Source: Mesorhizobium sp. LSHC420B00 (GTDB lineage: Bacteria > Pseudomonadota > Alphaproteobacteria > Rhizobiales > Rhizobiaceae). Taken from it: a stretch of 64,000 nucleotides of DNA. Location: positions 82,725 through 146,724 of the forward strand of contig NZ_AYVY01000008.1 in assembly GCF_000503055.1 (NCBI RefSeq), in the 5' to 3' direction. Position 1 is the stretch's first letter. Every line of letters begins with the position of its first letter. Of this stretch, positions 9,257-18,004 are shown piece by piece. The notes beneath the pieces are model-generated. The model saw nothing but the letters and a program-made list of their open reading frames with translations, ran no database searches and was not told the origin of the DNA. The translations under genes were made by a program, and so were the position numbers.

Positions 9257-9517
9257 ATGAGCACTATCACAATCCGTAATCTTGATGACGAAGTGAAGCA
9301 GGTGCTGCGCGAACGCGCTGCCGCGCGCGGCGTTTCGATGGAGCAGGAAGCGCGGGATGCCTTGCGCAAAGTGACGATCCCCGAGAGCAAGCTCCAGAAC
9401 GGGGAGTGGCGGCTGAAAGCGTCACGTGACGAGATCTTGGCGCTCGGACGGAAATCAGAACACCCCATTAACCTCAAGGCGCTTACTGATCACATGTGGG
9501 ATGAGGGACTTCTGTGA
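9257..9517 (+). CDS. FitA/VapB-like ribbon-helix-helix antitoxin
   Basis: 86 aa. The N-terminus TITIRNLDDEVKQVLRERAA is the RHH DNA-binding fold of FitA-like antitoxins, followed by GVSMEQEARDALR. The C-terminal half is the expected toxin-binding tail. The ATG at 9257 has GAGGAG upstream. The stop overlaps the toxin start by 4 bases (GTGA), a common toxin-antitoxin layout. It would neutralise the PIN toxin and repress the shared promoter; regulation is inferred from the palindrome upstream. Confidence 0.88.
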   Translation: MSTITIRNLDDEVKQVLRERAAARGVSMEQEARDALRKVTIPESKLQNGEWRLKASRDEILALGRKSEHPINLKALTDHMWDEGLL

Positions 9518-9921
9518 CCGTTGCAGTTGATACGTCTGCGTTAATCGCAATCATCGCCGCAGAGCCGGATGCGGCTGCATTCGTCGATGTTTTCGGCACC
9601 TCATCTGCTGTACTGATAAGCACTGCAACACTTCTGGAGGCACATTGTGTGGCGAACCGGTCCAGCGGTGGCATCAACCCCGCCGAACTTCAGGTGCTCA
9701 TCGACCGCCTCGAACTGACGGTCGTTCCTTTTGATCTGGCGCAGCTCGAGGTCGCACGACTTGCCTACTCTCGGTACGGTCGCGGATCCCGCCATCGTGC
9801 TGACCTCAACATGGGCGACTGTTTCGCCTATGCCCTGGCCAAGACCCGAAACCTGCCGCTACTTTTCAAGGGTGACGATTTCATCCATACCGACATCGAA
9901 TCGGCGCTGAAGCCGGCATGA
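9514..9921 (+). CDS. VapC/FitB-like PIN-domain ribonuclease toxin
   Basis: 135-aa PIN-domain nuclease, probably a site-specific RNase held inactive by the antitoxin. The four acidic residues that bind the metal are present: Asp6 (AVDTSAL), Glu42 (LLEAHC), Asp102 (NMGDCF) and Asp121 (KGDDF). The start is GTG at 9514 inside the end of the antitoxin gene; no in-frame ATG gives a complete PIN fold. The active site is intact, so there is no sign of decay. The RNA target cannot be read from sequence. Confidence 0.9.
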   Translation: MTVAVDTSALIAIIAAEPDAAAFVDVFGTSSAVLISTATLLEAHCVANRSSGGINPAELQVLIDRLELTVVPFDLAQLEVARLAYSRYGRGSRHRADLNMGDCFAYALAKTRNLPLLFKGDDFIHTDIESALKPA

Positions 9922-9946
9922 CATTGGACAAGAACTGGCCTCGGGC

Positions 9947-11173
9947 ATGACCCTCTCCGGCAAGCGCATCCTGCTGATCATCGGCGGCGGTATCGCCGCC
10001 TACAAGGCGCTCGACCTGATCCGCCGGCTGCGCGAGCGCGGTGCTTCGGTGCGCGTGGTGATGACCGCCGCGGCGCAGGAATTCGTCACCATGCTGTCGG
10101 CCGGAGCACTGTCCGCCGATCATGTCTTCACCGAGCTGTTCGACCGGCAGGACGAGCACGACATCGGCCACATCAGGCTGTCGCGCGAGGCCGACCTTGT
10201 GGTCGTGGCGCCGGCCACCGCCGACCTGATGGCAAAGCTCGCCAACGGCCACGCCAACGACCTTGCCTCGACGGTGCTCATCGCCACCGACAAGCAGGTT
10301 TTGATGGCTCCGGCTATGAACCCGAAAATGTGGACGCACTCGGCGGTCCGGCGCAACCGCTCGATGCTGGGTAAGGACGGCGTCGCATTCGTCGGCCCGG
10401 CGAAGGGCGAGATGGCCGAAAGCAACGAGGCGGGCGAGGGCCGCATGGCCGAGCCGCTGGAGATCGTCGCCGCGATCGAGGCGCTGCTCGACAGTCGGCC
10501 AAAGCCGCTGGCGGGCAGGAAGATCATTGTCACTTCCGGGCCGACGCATGAACCGATCGACCCGGTGCGCCACATCGCCAACCGTTCGTCGGGCAAGCAG
10601 GGCCATGCCATCGCGGCGGCGCTGGCCAGGCTCGGCGCCGACGTGCGTCTCGTCTCCGGTCCGGTCGGCATTGCGGATCCGGCCGGCGTCGCCACGATGC
10701 ATGTCGAAACGGCCGTCGAGATGAAGGATGCGGTCGAACAGCTGCTGCCGGCCGACGCGGCAGTGTTCGTCGCGGCTGTCGCCGACTGGCGCACTCAAAG
10801 TTCGGCCGGGGAAAAGATCAAGAAGGTGGCGGGCGAGGGGCCGCCGGCGCTGCAGATGGTGGAAAATCCCGATATTCTTGCCGGCGTCGGGCATCACAAA
10901 AAGCGGCCGATGCTGGTGGTCGGTTTCGCCGCGGAGACGCAGGACCTGGTCAGGAATGCCGAGGCCAAGCTTGCGAAAAAGGGTGCCGATCTTATCGTCG
11001 CCAATGATGTCTCGCATGAAGATGGTTCCCCGGGCGTGATGGGCGGCGACCGCAACAAGGTGCGGATCGTCTCGAAGGCCGGCGTCGAGGAATGGCCGGA
11101 GATGAGCAAGGAAGAGGTGGCGACGCGGCTCGCGGCACTGATCGCCGGCCGGCTGAAGACGGTCGTGGTTTAG
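9947..11173 (+). CDS. coaBC: Bifunctional phosphopantothenoylcysteine decarboxylase / phosphopantothenate-cysteine ligase
   Basis: Two consecutive steps of coenzyme A synthesis: CoaB joins phosphopantothenate to cysteine with CTP, and CoaC decarboxylates the product with FMN. 408 aa. The CoaC half (about residues 1-180) shows GGGIAAYKALDLIRRL and the PAMNPKMW substrate-binding motif. The CoaB half shows TSGPTHEPIDPVRHIANRSSGKQG. The gene begins 26 bases after the toxin stop, so read-through from the toxin-antitoxin promoter is possible. Convergent with the MFS gene. Confidence 0.95.
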   Translation: MTLSGKRILLIIGGGIAAYKALDLIRRLRERGASVRVVMTAAAQEFVTMLSAGALSADHVFTELFDRQDEHDIGHIRLSREADLVVVAPATADLMAKLANGHANDLASTVLIATDKQVLMAPAMNPKMWTHSAVRRNRSMLGKDGVAFVGPAKGEMAESNEAGEGRMAEPLEIVAAIEALLDSRPKPLAGRKIIVTSGPTHEPIDPVRHIANRSSGKQGHAIAAALARLGADVRLVSGPVGIADPAGVATMHVETAVEMKDAVEQLLPADAAVFVAAVADWRTQSSAGEKIKKVAGEGPPALQMVENPDILAGVGHHKKRPMLVVGFAAETQDLVRNAEAKLAKKGADLIVANDVSHEDGSPGVMGGDRNKVRIVSKAGVEEWPEMSKEEVATRLAALIAGRLKTVVV

Positions 11174-11191
11174 CGATCTCCCCTCGGGTGT

Positions 11192-12664
11192 TTAGCCGAT
11201 CTCACCTCTCGTGGGGGAGATTGGCAGCTTCGCCAGCCGCGCGTCGTCGCTCGCGCCCGAAATCCGCAAGGCGGCAAGGCATCCCAGGATGCCGAGCGGG
11301 ATGAAGGCGAGGAACAGCCAGGCGGCGACATTTGCCGCGGCCTCGCGGTTCAGGCCTTCGGAAAAGCCGCTGGCGTTGGCGACGATGCCGGTCAGTGCCG
11401 CACCCACGGCATAGCCGATGCGCTGCATGGTCGGCACGGCGGCCGAGGCGATCGTCTGCTCGCCTTCCTTGGCCGATGCCACGATGACACGCGTGACAAA
11501 CGGCCAGGCGATGCCGAAACCGCCGCCTTGCAGCAAGGCACAAAGCAGGATCAACGGGATCGAGCCCGCCGGCACCGTATAGGCGAAACCCGCGACGCCC
11601 GTGGCGATCATCAGCGCCCCGCCGACGATGATCAGCCGCTCGCGCTCCGGCGGGGCATTGGCGACGAGGATCGACAGGATCGACCAGGCGATCGATTCGG
11701 CGGCGATGATGTAGCCGGTGGTGAGGATCGGAATGTCGTGCAGGCTGGTCAGGAGCAGTGGCCCGTAGACCGCAAACGAGCAGGTCGCCACCGAAAACGC
11801 CGCGACCATGGTCATGCCCGCGCCGACCGGCGAGCGCCATGAAAACAGCCGCGACGGGAACAGCCGCGAGCGCGGCTTCAGCGCGTCGATATAGACGAAC
11901 AGCGCCAGGCCGATCATGCCGAGGGTGAGCAGCAGCGACGAGCGCAGCAGGGCGATGTCGACGCCGGCGGTGGCGATCAGCACGACGCTGACGGCAAGAC
12001 AGCCAAGTGCCGCAAACGGGAAGGGCGGCGCCGACCCGCCGGTCGCCTGCGGCCTTGTTGCTTTAGGTGTATCGAGCACGAGGAAGCTTGCCAGCGCCAT
12101 AGCCGTGCCGCCGAGGGTGAAGACGCCGAAGGCCCAGCGCCAGGACAGCAATTCGGTCATGACCGCGCCGAGCACCGGCCCGCTGAAGGCGGCGACGCCC
12201 CAGATCGCCGACATAACGCCGAAAAGCTGCGGCCAGATCGCGCGGGCAAACAGCCGCTCGACCGAGACGAAGGCCAGCGACACCAGCGCGCCACCGCCAA
12301 GCCCTTCGATCAGGCGGCCGGAGAGGAACAGCGGCATCGAAGGCGCGGTGGCGCAGACCAGCGCGCCGGCGGCATAGAGCAGGGCGGCGGTCGTCATGTT
12401 GGTGCGCAGCGCGACATAGCTCACCAGCCGTCCGGCGGCAGCACCTGCGACGATGGCGCCGAGCTCGTAGATCGCCAGCGACCAGCCGACCAGCTGCACG
12501 CCGGCGAGCTCGCCGACCATGGCCGGCATGACCGTTGCCACCATCGTTTCGTTGGTGGCGTGCAACAGGATGCCGAGGCTGATGAAGCAGAAGCGCGCCA
12601 GATCGCCGCTCGCCCACAGCGCACGCCAGTCGACCCTGTTTGTGCTTGTTTTGGTCAAGTCCAC
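11192..12664 (-). CDS. MFS transporter, probable drug exporter
   Basis: 490-aa inner-membrane protein of the major facilitator superfamily with about 14 hydrophobic segments, starting near residue 22. The pattern LSGRLIEGLGGGALVSLAFVSVERLF resembles the conserved region of the DHA2 drug:H+ antiporter group. Direction of transport and substrate are inferred from family only. Upstream, a MerR-type dyad with a 19-bp spacer suggests control by an SoxR/MerR-class activator, which would fit a redox- or drug-responsive pump. No regulator gene is next to it. Confidence 0.85.
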   Translation of the reverse strand: MDLTKTSTNRVDWRALWASGDLARFCFISLGILLHATNETMVATVMPAMVGELAGVQLVGWSLAIYELGAIVAGAAAGRLVSYVALRTNMTTAALLYAAGALVCATAPSMPLFLSGRLIEGLGGGALVSLAFVSVERLFARAIWPQLFGVMSAIWGVAAFSGPVLGAVMTELLSWRWAFGVFTLGGTAMALASFLVLDTPKATRPQATGGSAPPFPFAALGCLAVSVVLIATAGVDIALLRSSLLLTLGMIGLALFVYIDALKPRSRLFPSRLFSWRSPVGAGMTMVAAFSVATCSFAVYGPLLLTSLHDIPILTTGYIIAAESIAWSILSILVANAPPERERLIIVGGALMIATGVAGFAYTVPAGSIPLILLCALLQGGGFGIAWPFVTRVIVASAKEGEQTIASAAVPTMQRIGYAVGAALTGIVANASGFSEGLNREAAANVAAWLFLAFIPLGILGCLAALRISGASDDARLAKLPISPTRGEIG

Positions 12665-12734
12665 CCCCGAATTCCCTGCCGAGCCAGAGCATCTTTGGCA
12701 CTTCAGGCGCGATGCACGCCTTGTTCGCGTGCGG

Positions 12735-12765
12735 TTTGTAAAACCTCAACTGCGGTTGAGCTCAA
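12735..12765 (-). promoter_or_regulatory. MerR/SoxR-type promoter with 19-bp spacer upstream of MFS gene
   Basis: Reading leftwards: -35 TTGAGC (12760-12765), 19-bp spacer, -10 TACAAA (12735-12740). The spacer contains the dyad CTCAAC-TGCG-GTTGAG (12745-12760). A long 19-bp spacer with a central dyad is the hallmark of MerR-family activated promoters. Confidence 0.5.
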
Positions 12766-12897
12766 GCGGTTTTTTGATCGCCGTTAGCGCGGCGGATGCC
12801 AAAGATCATGCGGCGCGAGACAGTCACGAGATGTCGAGATCTTAGTCAGGCCGAAGATGTAAGCAATATTGGATCGCCGCAATCTTCGGTCACGGTA

Positions 12898-12925
12898 ACG
12901 GCATGGATCCTAGGATCCATGCCGT
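12898..12925. repeat. 28-bp perfect palindrome
   Basis: Arms ACGGCATGGATCC and GGATCCATGCCGT separated only by TA, so the whole 28 bp is its own reverse complement. It lies about 135 bp beyond the 3' end of the DUF992 gene. Resembles short palindromes scattered in rhizobial intergenes (recollection, not searched). Confidence 0.8.
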
Positions 12926-13060
12926 GATCTTCGAGCGCTGCAACTTTGAACATCAGGGCGGCCTCTGCGGAGCGGGCCTGCCGGAATCCATGAGCTTTCG
13001 GCAGCTATTCGCAGGCCGACACCTACGCTGCCCGGCTGCTCGGGGAGCCATGCTACGCCG

Positions 13061-13534
13061 CTATTTGAACGAATGGATCAAGTCCAGCGAAGTGACGGCG
13101 ACCGCCAGATTGACGCCGGTCTGCGCCTGGACACTGAGCGGCTGCAGCGAAAAGGCGCTGCCGAGGCCGCCGACCAAAAGGTTGGCGCCGCCACCGGTGA
13201 CCACGCTCGCCTCGGCATTCACGCCATAGTAGCTGCCGGCAAGATCGCCTTCATCGTGGTTGCGGGTTGCCGCCAGAACCGCCCATGCCAGTTGGCCCTG
13301 ATGCGTCCGGCCGACGTCGACGCCGAGCTTGGAAATTACCCCGGTATAGACTTCGGGTGGGCCGCCACGATGCGGACGAAAGACACAGGAAACACCCTTG
13401 TTGGAGGTGACCAGATAGGCCGTGCCACCGTCGATGGTGCAGTCGAGCACGCCGAGCTGGAGCTTGCCGGCGCTGGCGGGAGCGGCAACGACGGTCGTGG
13501 CGAGTGCGGCGGCACAGGCAAGTTGCTTGATCAT
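13061..13534 (-). CDS. DUF992 domain-containing secreted protein
   Basis: 157 aa from the ATG at 13534, which begins a clear signal peptide (MIKQLACAAALATTVVAAPASA, cleavage after ASA). The mature part starts GKLQLGVLDCTIDGG, and GVSCVFRP follows, giving the conserved Cys pair of DUF992. The rest is a compact beta-rich domain with Gly-rich turns. A longer frame to 13615 adds residues that do not look coding. Periplasmic location is likely. The family is common in rhizobia and has no known function. Monocistronic. Confidence 0.88.
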   Translation of the reverse strand: MIKQLACAAALATTVVAAPASAGKLQLGVLDCTIDGGTAYLVTSNKGVSCVFRPHRGGPPEVYTGVISKLGVDVGRTHQGQLAWAVLAATRNHDEGDLAGSYYGVNAEASVVTGGGANLLVGGLGSAFSLQPLSVQAQTGVNLAVAVTSLDLIHSFK

Positions 13535-13670
13535 GGGAGGGTCCTTTCCAAATGGCTTTGAACAACGGCTGACCACGCCGAGCGTTCCGCCGAAAACTTG
13601 GCGCCAGCAAGGCAAGGCTAAACGCAGGGTTGTCGGAGTGCGGAAACGGAGGCCCGATAAACCGGCCCGG

Positions 13671-14516
13671 TCAGCCGGCGCTGGTGCGGGCCAGACCGTC
13701 CTTGGCCGGTTGGTAGTTCGGATTGAGGTGCACTGCCTCGCGGTAGGACTTCGCGGCCCTGACCTTGTCGCCGCGCCGCTCGTAGATCAGCGCCTGGTTG
13801 GACCAGGCCTCGGCGTTCTTGCCGTCGAGCTTGATGGCCATGTTGAAGTCGGCGAAGGCATTGTCCTCGTCGTTCATGGCAAGGTAGGAGAGGCCGCGTC
13901 CGTTGTAAGGCTCGGAAGCATCCGGCGCCAGCGAAATGGCGGTCGAGAAATCCTCGATGGCAAAGGCGTGCTGGCCCTGGCTCTGGTAGATCAGGCCGCG
14001 ATTGTGATAGGCGCGCGCGTCGGTCGTGTCGAGCTGGATCGCTTTCTGGAAATCGTTGAACGCCTCCTGGACCCGGCCTGCCTTGCGGTAGAGATTGCCG
14101 CGGCCGATATAGGCGGCGTCGTAGTTGGAATTGATCTGGATCGAGCGGTTGTAGTCGGCAAGCGCGCTTGCCTGATCACCGAGGAAGCGCTGGATGAGCG
14201 CCCGGTTGGAATAGGCCTGGTAGAAATTCGGATTGAGCTGGATGGCGGTGTTGAAGTCCTTCAGCGCCGCCTGGTACTGGCCGCCGCGGCCATAGGCCGA
14301 GCCGCGCACATTGTAGGCTTCCGGATCCTGGGGGTTGCGCTGGATCACCGCCGACAGCGAGGAGATGTTCTCGGTCGAGGCTTGCGCCTTGTCGATGTTG
14401 TTGAACTCGCCGGTCGGAACGCTCTGGCAGCCGGCAAGCGCCAACCCGGAGAGCAGGGCTGCCGTCAGGGCGAGGCCGCGCCACGCGGTTCTGCGCTTTA
14501 CGGTGATTGCGTCCAT
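13671..14516 (-). CDS. Tetratricopeptide-repeat lipoprotein
   Basis: 281 aa with a lipoprotein signal: hydrophobic stretch at residues 14-29 ending LALAGC, lipidated Cys30. After a short linker come about six TPR units from residue 55 to the C-terminus, with the recurring AY-NRG / A--DF--AI-L-P pattern. TPR proteins scaffold protein complexes, and the lipid anchor places this one on the periplasmic side of a membrane, probably the outer one. It resembles NlpI-like proteins in layout only. The partner is unknown. Confidence 0.88.
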   Translation of the reverse strand: MDAITVKRRTAWRGLALTAALLSGLALAGCQSVPTGEFNNIDKAQASTENISSLSAVIQRNPQDPEAYNVRGSAYGRGGQYQAALKDFNTAIQLNPNFYQAYSNRALIQRFLGDQASALADYNRSIQINSNYDAAYIGRGNLYRKAGRVQEAFNDFQKAIQLDTTDARAYHNRGLIYQSQGQHAFAIEDFSTAISLAPDASEPYNGRGLSYLAMNDEDNAFADFNMAIKLDGKNAEAWSNQALIYERRGDKVRAAKSYREAVHLNPNYQPAKDGLARTSAG

Positions 14517-14578
14517 GTCTGCCCTGTCCTTACTGCGCCGTCTGGTCCGTTCCCCCTCCGAACCGGCATCTCTCCCAA

Positions 14579-14596
14579 CCGGTCCTCTCGGACCGG
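14579..14596. terminator. Short hairpin between rpsU and the TPR gene
   Basis: Arms CCGGTCC and GGACCGG with loop TCTC. Lies downstream of the rpsU terminator in the leftward direction and has no T-run, so it may be a secondary stop or part of the leader of the TPR gene. Confidence 0.4.
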
Positions 14597-14613
14597 GTCG
14601 AAATCACAACAAA

Positions 14614-14645
14614 AAGGTGGCGGCGATTCCGCATCGCGCCACCTT
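14614..14645 (-). terminator. Rho-independent terminator of rpsU
   Basis: Read leftwards: AAGGTGGCGCGAT pairs with ATCGCCGCCACCTT with one bulged base, then TTTTTGTTGTG. Lies 33 bp past the rpsU stop. Confidence 0.8.
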
Positions 14646-14677
14646 GGATATCCTTGGAAAAGGACGAAAAATTGACG

Positions 14678-14950
14678 TCAGAACCGCGGCGGACGCGGAG
14701 CACCGGCACCGGCAGCACCGGCTGCGACCGGACGTGGCGTCATCGGCAGCAGGCCTTCGCGCTGGGCGCGCTTGCGGGCCAGCTTGCGGGCGCGGCGCAC
14801 GGCTTCCGCCTTTTCACGGGCGCGCTTCTCGGAAGGCTTCTCGTAATGTCCGCGCATCTTCATTTCGCGGAAGATGCCTTCGCGCTGCATCTTTTTCTTG
14901 AGCGCGCGAAGCGCCTGATCAACATTGTTGTCGCGGACGAGTACCTGCAC
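14678..14950 (-). CDS. rpsU: 30S ribosomal protein S21
   Basis: Small-subunit protein S21, 90 aa. The start is taken as GTG at 14950: it gives the family N-terminus [21 protein letters not shown], and AGGA stands 6 bases upstream. Frames extending to 15001 add non-homologous residues. The body is highly basic ([20 protein letters not shown]). The last 20 residues form an Ala/Gly/Pro-rich tail that goes beyond the core S21 fold. Its own terminator lies at 14614-14645. Confidence 0.93.
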   Translation of the reverse strand: MQVLVRDNNVDQALRALKKKMQREGIFREMKMRGHYEKPSEKRAREKAEAVRRARKLARKRAQREGLLPMTPRPVAAGAAGAGAPRPPRF

Positions 14951-15105
14951 GTGCAATCCTGTCTTTCGGTTTGAAATCAACAGGCAAGCGGCCATAGCCA
15001 CAAGCCTCCGCGGCGCGTTACACCACGAATTGGGGCGGCTGATAGCAGAATCAAGGGGCGCTGTCCACAGCCGATTGAGAGGCGGTGCCGATCACGAAAC
15101 GAAAA

Positions 15106-15124
15106 ACCCGCCTCGGCGGCGGGT
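15106..15124 (-). terminator. Rho-independent terminator of the SET-domain gene
   Basis: Stem ACCCGCC/GGCGGGT, 5-base loop; reading leftwards it is followed by TTTTCGTTTCG. Lies about 90 bp past the stop of the leftward gene at 15216. Confidence 0.75.
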
Positions 15125-15215
15125 CTCTGGTGTGAATCAGCACCATACGCAGTTTAGTAGCATAGCTGCCGGCACAAAGCAAGAACCAAATTCGCCTTGG
15201 GCCAGATAGACGCCG

Positions 15216-15614
15216 CTATGCCGTGGCCAGGGCCGTGGCCAGGTGGAGCTGCTCGAAACCCTCGAAGAACTCGCCGTAGTCGCAGGTTATCTCCTCGCCG
15301 GCGGCGATATCGCGGATCGCCGTGGCCCCGCCATATTGCGAAAAATCGGTGTTCGGCTTATCGGCATGGTTCATGAAGCGGCCATTGTCGACCTCATAGA
15401 CCATGAAGCCCGGCCGGTCCTGGCTGGGATAGGCATATCTGTCGAGCAATTCCTTGAGGTGCGGCGGCGCCGTCTCGTATTTTTCCATCGGGATCAGCCG
15501 GTCGAAGTCCGGATCGAGACGCCAGATCTGCGCGCCTTTCCGGACCGGCTCGGCGGCGAACACGCCGACGCCTTCGATTGCGCTTGCAGCGATATAGGTC
15601 CTGATCAGCAACAT
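15216..15614 (-). CDS. SET-domain protein (putative protein lysine methyltransferase)
   Basis: 132 aa from the ATG at 15614, which starts MLLIRTYIAASAIEGVGVFAAEPVRKG, the usual SET N-terminus. The SAM/active-site motifs are GRFMNHADKPNT (NH core) and EEITCDYGEF (the final Tyr of the fold). Without pre- or post-SET domains it is one of the short stand-alone bacterial SET proteins; methylation targets in bacteria are largely unknown. An upstream extension to 15653 is possible but less family-like. Confidence 0.85.
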   Translation of the reverse strand: MLLIRTYIAASAIEGVGVFAAEPVRKGAQIWRLDPDFDRLIPMEKYETAPPHLKELLDRYAYPSQDRPGFMVYEVDNGRFMNHADKPNTDFSQYGGATAIRDIAAGEEITCDYGEFFEGFEQLHLATALATA

Positions 15615-15723
15615 GTTTCCAACCCGTTTTCGAGGAGAAGACGGAATCGTCAAATCGCCGAAAAAATCAAGGGCCGGTTCGCGACATTTCGGCTGGCGGG
15701 CATGCGTTGCGCCCTCCGAACCC

Positions 15724-16482
15724 TCACGTCCGGGTGATCGAGACGCCGCCGTCGGCGAACAGCGCCGCGCCGGTGGTGAAGCTCGATGCGTCGGACGCCA
15801 GGTAGAGCGCCGAGCGGGCGATCTCCTCAGGCTCGGCGACGCGCTTCAAGGCATGCAGGTTTTCGACGAAGGCTCGCGATTCAGGTGTCTTGAACGTCGC
15901 CGAAGGCGTGTCGGTGCCGCCCGGCAGCAACGCGTTGACTCGAATGCCCTTGGCGCCATATTCGGCGGCCAGCACCTGCGTCAACCCGATCAGTCCGGCC
16001 TTGCTTGCGGCATAGCTGGTCATGCCCGGCATGCCGACGGTGTGGCCGACGAAGGTGGAGGTGAAGATCAGCGAGCCGCCGCCGCGATCGATCATCGCCG
16101 GCACCTGGTATTTCGCGCCGAGAAAGGCGCTGGTCAGATTGGTATCGAGCGTCTCGCGCCAGCCCTCCAGCGACAGCTCCGAAACCGGCCCCATCCTACC
16201 GACCGAGCCGGCATTGTTGAAGGCGATGTCGAGCCCGCCGAATTTCCCGACCGCCAGGTCGACGAGGGCTTTTGCGTAGGCTTCGTCGCGGACATCGCCG
16301 GCAAGAGCGACGGCGGTGCCGTCGGGGTCTTCGATTTCGGCAACCAGCGCATCGAGCTCCGCCTGGCGGCGGGCTGCGACGACCACCTTGGCGCCTTCCT
16401 CCGCAAACACCTTGGCCGTGGCGCGGCCGATGCCGGAGCTGGCGCCGGTGACGATGGCGACTTTGTCGGTAAGTGCGAACAT
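15724..16482 (-). CDS. SDR-family oxidoreductase
   Basis: 252-aa classical short-chain dehydrogenase. Rossmann motif TGASSGIG near residue 13, NNAG near residue 85, catalytic Tyr-x-x-x-Lys in YAASKAG. The ATG at 16482 (MFALTDKVAIV) has AAGGA 8 bases upstream; a second ATG 9 bases earlier is weaker. Adenine-rich dinucleotide choice and substrate cannot be told from sequence. It ends 110 bp from the SET gene on the same strand and is divergent from the sarcosine oxidase operon. Confidence 0.88.
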   Translation of the reverse strand: MFALTDKVAIVTGASSGIGRATAKVFAEEGAKVVVAARRQAELDALVAEIEDPDGTAVALAGDVRDEAYAKALVDLAVGKFGGLDIAFNNAGSVGRMGPVSELSLEGWRETLDTNLTSAFLGAKYQVPAMIDRGGGSLIFTSTFVGHTVGMPGMTSYAASKAGLIGLTQVLAAEYGAKGIRVNALLPGGTDTPSATFKTPESRAFVENLHALKRVAEPEEIARSALYLASDASSFTTGAALFADGGVSITRT

Positions 16483-16750
16483 TTTCTGCATCCTTTTCTT
16501 CGCGCCAGCCCTTGCCGGCAATCGGGATGCTTGGTCGCAGATCGAGGCGGCGCGGGCCACCCGATACCCGCGAGGTGCTTCGGATTTGGTTTGATCGCCC
16601 GTCACGTCGCATACCTCTTTTTCGTCACGGCGCAAAACGGCAAGCGCCGTCGCAAACAGTGCAAGGCTGGCAGTGCGGTTTCGCTAGTGATACAGCTCGC
16701 GCGCCGGGGTTGGCTGATCTGCCCGGCCGCCATTTGCGAGGCCTGCAACG

Positions 16751-18004
16751 TTGAAGAAATACTCGGTATTCGCTATCGCCCGCGAGGCCATGCGCGGCCA
16801 CAAGGGCTGGGAGGAACAGTGGTCCTCGCCGGAGCCGAAGAAGGAGTATGACGTCGTCATCGTCGGCGCCGGCGGCCACGGCCTGGCCACAGCCTATTAC
16901 CTCGCCACCGTGCATGGCATCACCAACGTCGCGGTATTGGAAAAAGGCTGGCTCGGCGGCGGCAATACCGGCCGCAATACCACCATCATCCGCTCGAACT
17001 ATCTCTATGACGAGAGCGCCGGCATCTACGACCATGCGCTGAAGCTGTGGGACGGGCTCAGCCAGGAGCTCAACTACAACGTCATGTATTCGCCGCGCGG
17101 CGTCATGATGCTCGCCCACAACATCCACGACATTCAGGTGCTGAAGCGCCACGTCCATGCTAACCGGCTGAACGGCATCGACAATGAATGGCTGACGCCG
17201 GAACAGGCCAAGGAATTCTGCCCGCCGCTCAACATTTCGCGCGATGCCCGTTATCCCGTGATGGGTGCCGCGCTGCAGCGCCGTGGCGGCACGGCGCGGC
17301 ACGATGCTGTCGCCTGGGGCTATGCGCGCGGCGCCTCGGCGCGCGGCGTCCACATCATCCAGAATTGCGAGGTCACCGGCGTCAAACGGGCGCCGAACGG
17401 CGCGGTTACCGGTGTCGAGACGACGCGCGGCTTCATTGGCGCCAGGAAGGTCGGCGTGGTCGCCGCCGGCCACTCCTCGGTGATCATGAACATGGCCGGC
17501 GTGCGCATGCCGCTGGAAAGCTATCCGCTGCAGGCGCTGGTGTCGGAGCCGGTCAAGCCGGTGGTGCCTTGCGTGGTGATGTCGAACACGGTGCATGCCT
17601 ATATCTCGCAATCCGACAAGGGCGAGCTGGTCATCGGCGCCGGCACCGACCAATATGTCTCCTATTCGCAGACCGGCGGGCTGCACATCCTGCAGCACAC
17701 GCTCGACGCGATCTGCGAGATGTTCCCGATCTTCACCCGCATGAAGATGCTGCGCTCATGGGGCGGCATTGTCGACGTGACGCCGGACCGTTCGCCGATC
17801 CTGGCCAAGACGCCGGTGCCCGGCCTCTACGTCAATTGCGGCTGGGGCACGGGCGGCTTCAAGGCGACGCCGGGTTCGGGCCACGTCTTTGCCCATACGA
17901 TCGCCAGGGACGATCCGCACCCGATCAACGCACCCTTCATCATCGAGCGCTTCCGCACCGGCCGCCTCATCGACGAGGCGGCGGCGGCGGCGGTGGCGCA
18001 CTGA
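16751..18004 (+). CDS. soxB: Sarcosine oxidase subunit beta
   Basis: Flavoprotein subunit of heterotetrameric sarcosine oxidase, which demethylates sarcosine to glycine and passes the one-carbon unit to tetrahydrofolate. 417 aa. FAD-binding [16 protein letters not shown] is near residue 36; [15 protein letters not shown] follows, and the C-terminal [14 protein letters not shown] closes the FAD domain. The N-terminal [24 protein letters not shown] is the conserved SoxB leader. First gene of the operon; the next starts inside its stop (TGATG). Confidence 0.95.
   Translation: MKKYSVFAIAREAMRGHKGWEEQWSSPEPKKEYDVVIVGAGGHGLATAYYLATVHGITNVAVLEKGWLGGGNTGRNTTIIRSNYLYDESAGIYDHALKLWDGLSQELNYNVMYSPRGVMMLAHNIHDIQVLKRHVHANRLNGIDNEWLTPEQAKEFCPPLNISRDARYPVMGAALQRRGGTARHDAVAWGYARGASARGVHIIQNCEVTGVKRAPNGAVTGVETTRGFIGARKVGVVAAGHSSVIMNMAGVRMPLESYPLQALVSEPVKPVVPCVVMSNTVHAYISQSDKGELVIGAGTDQYVSYSQTGGLHILQHTLDAICEMFPIFTRMKMLRSWGGIVDVTPDRSPILAKTPVPGLYVNCGWGTGGFKATPGSGHVFAHTIARDDPHPINAPFIIERFRTGRLIDEAAAAAVAH

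Larger units (their letters stand above)
12665..13060. other. Gene-free stretch with several inverted repeats
   Basis: No convincing reading frame. It holds the MerR-type promoter (12735-12765), a pair of 10-bp inverted repeats ATCTTTGGCA/TGCCAAAGAT enclosing it (12691-12700, 12797-12806), an 8-bp inverted repeat CCGAAGAT/ATCTTCGG (12851-12858, 12882-12889), and a 28-bp perfect palindrome (12898-12925). Confidence 0.7.
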
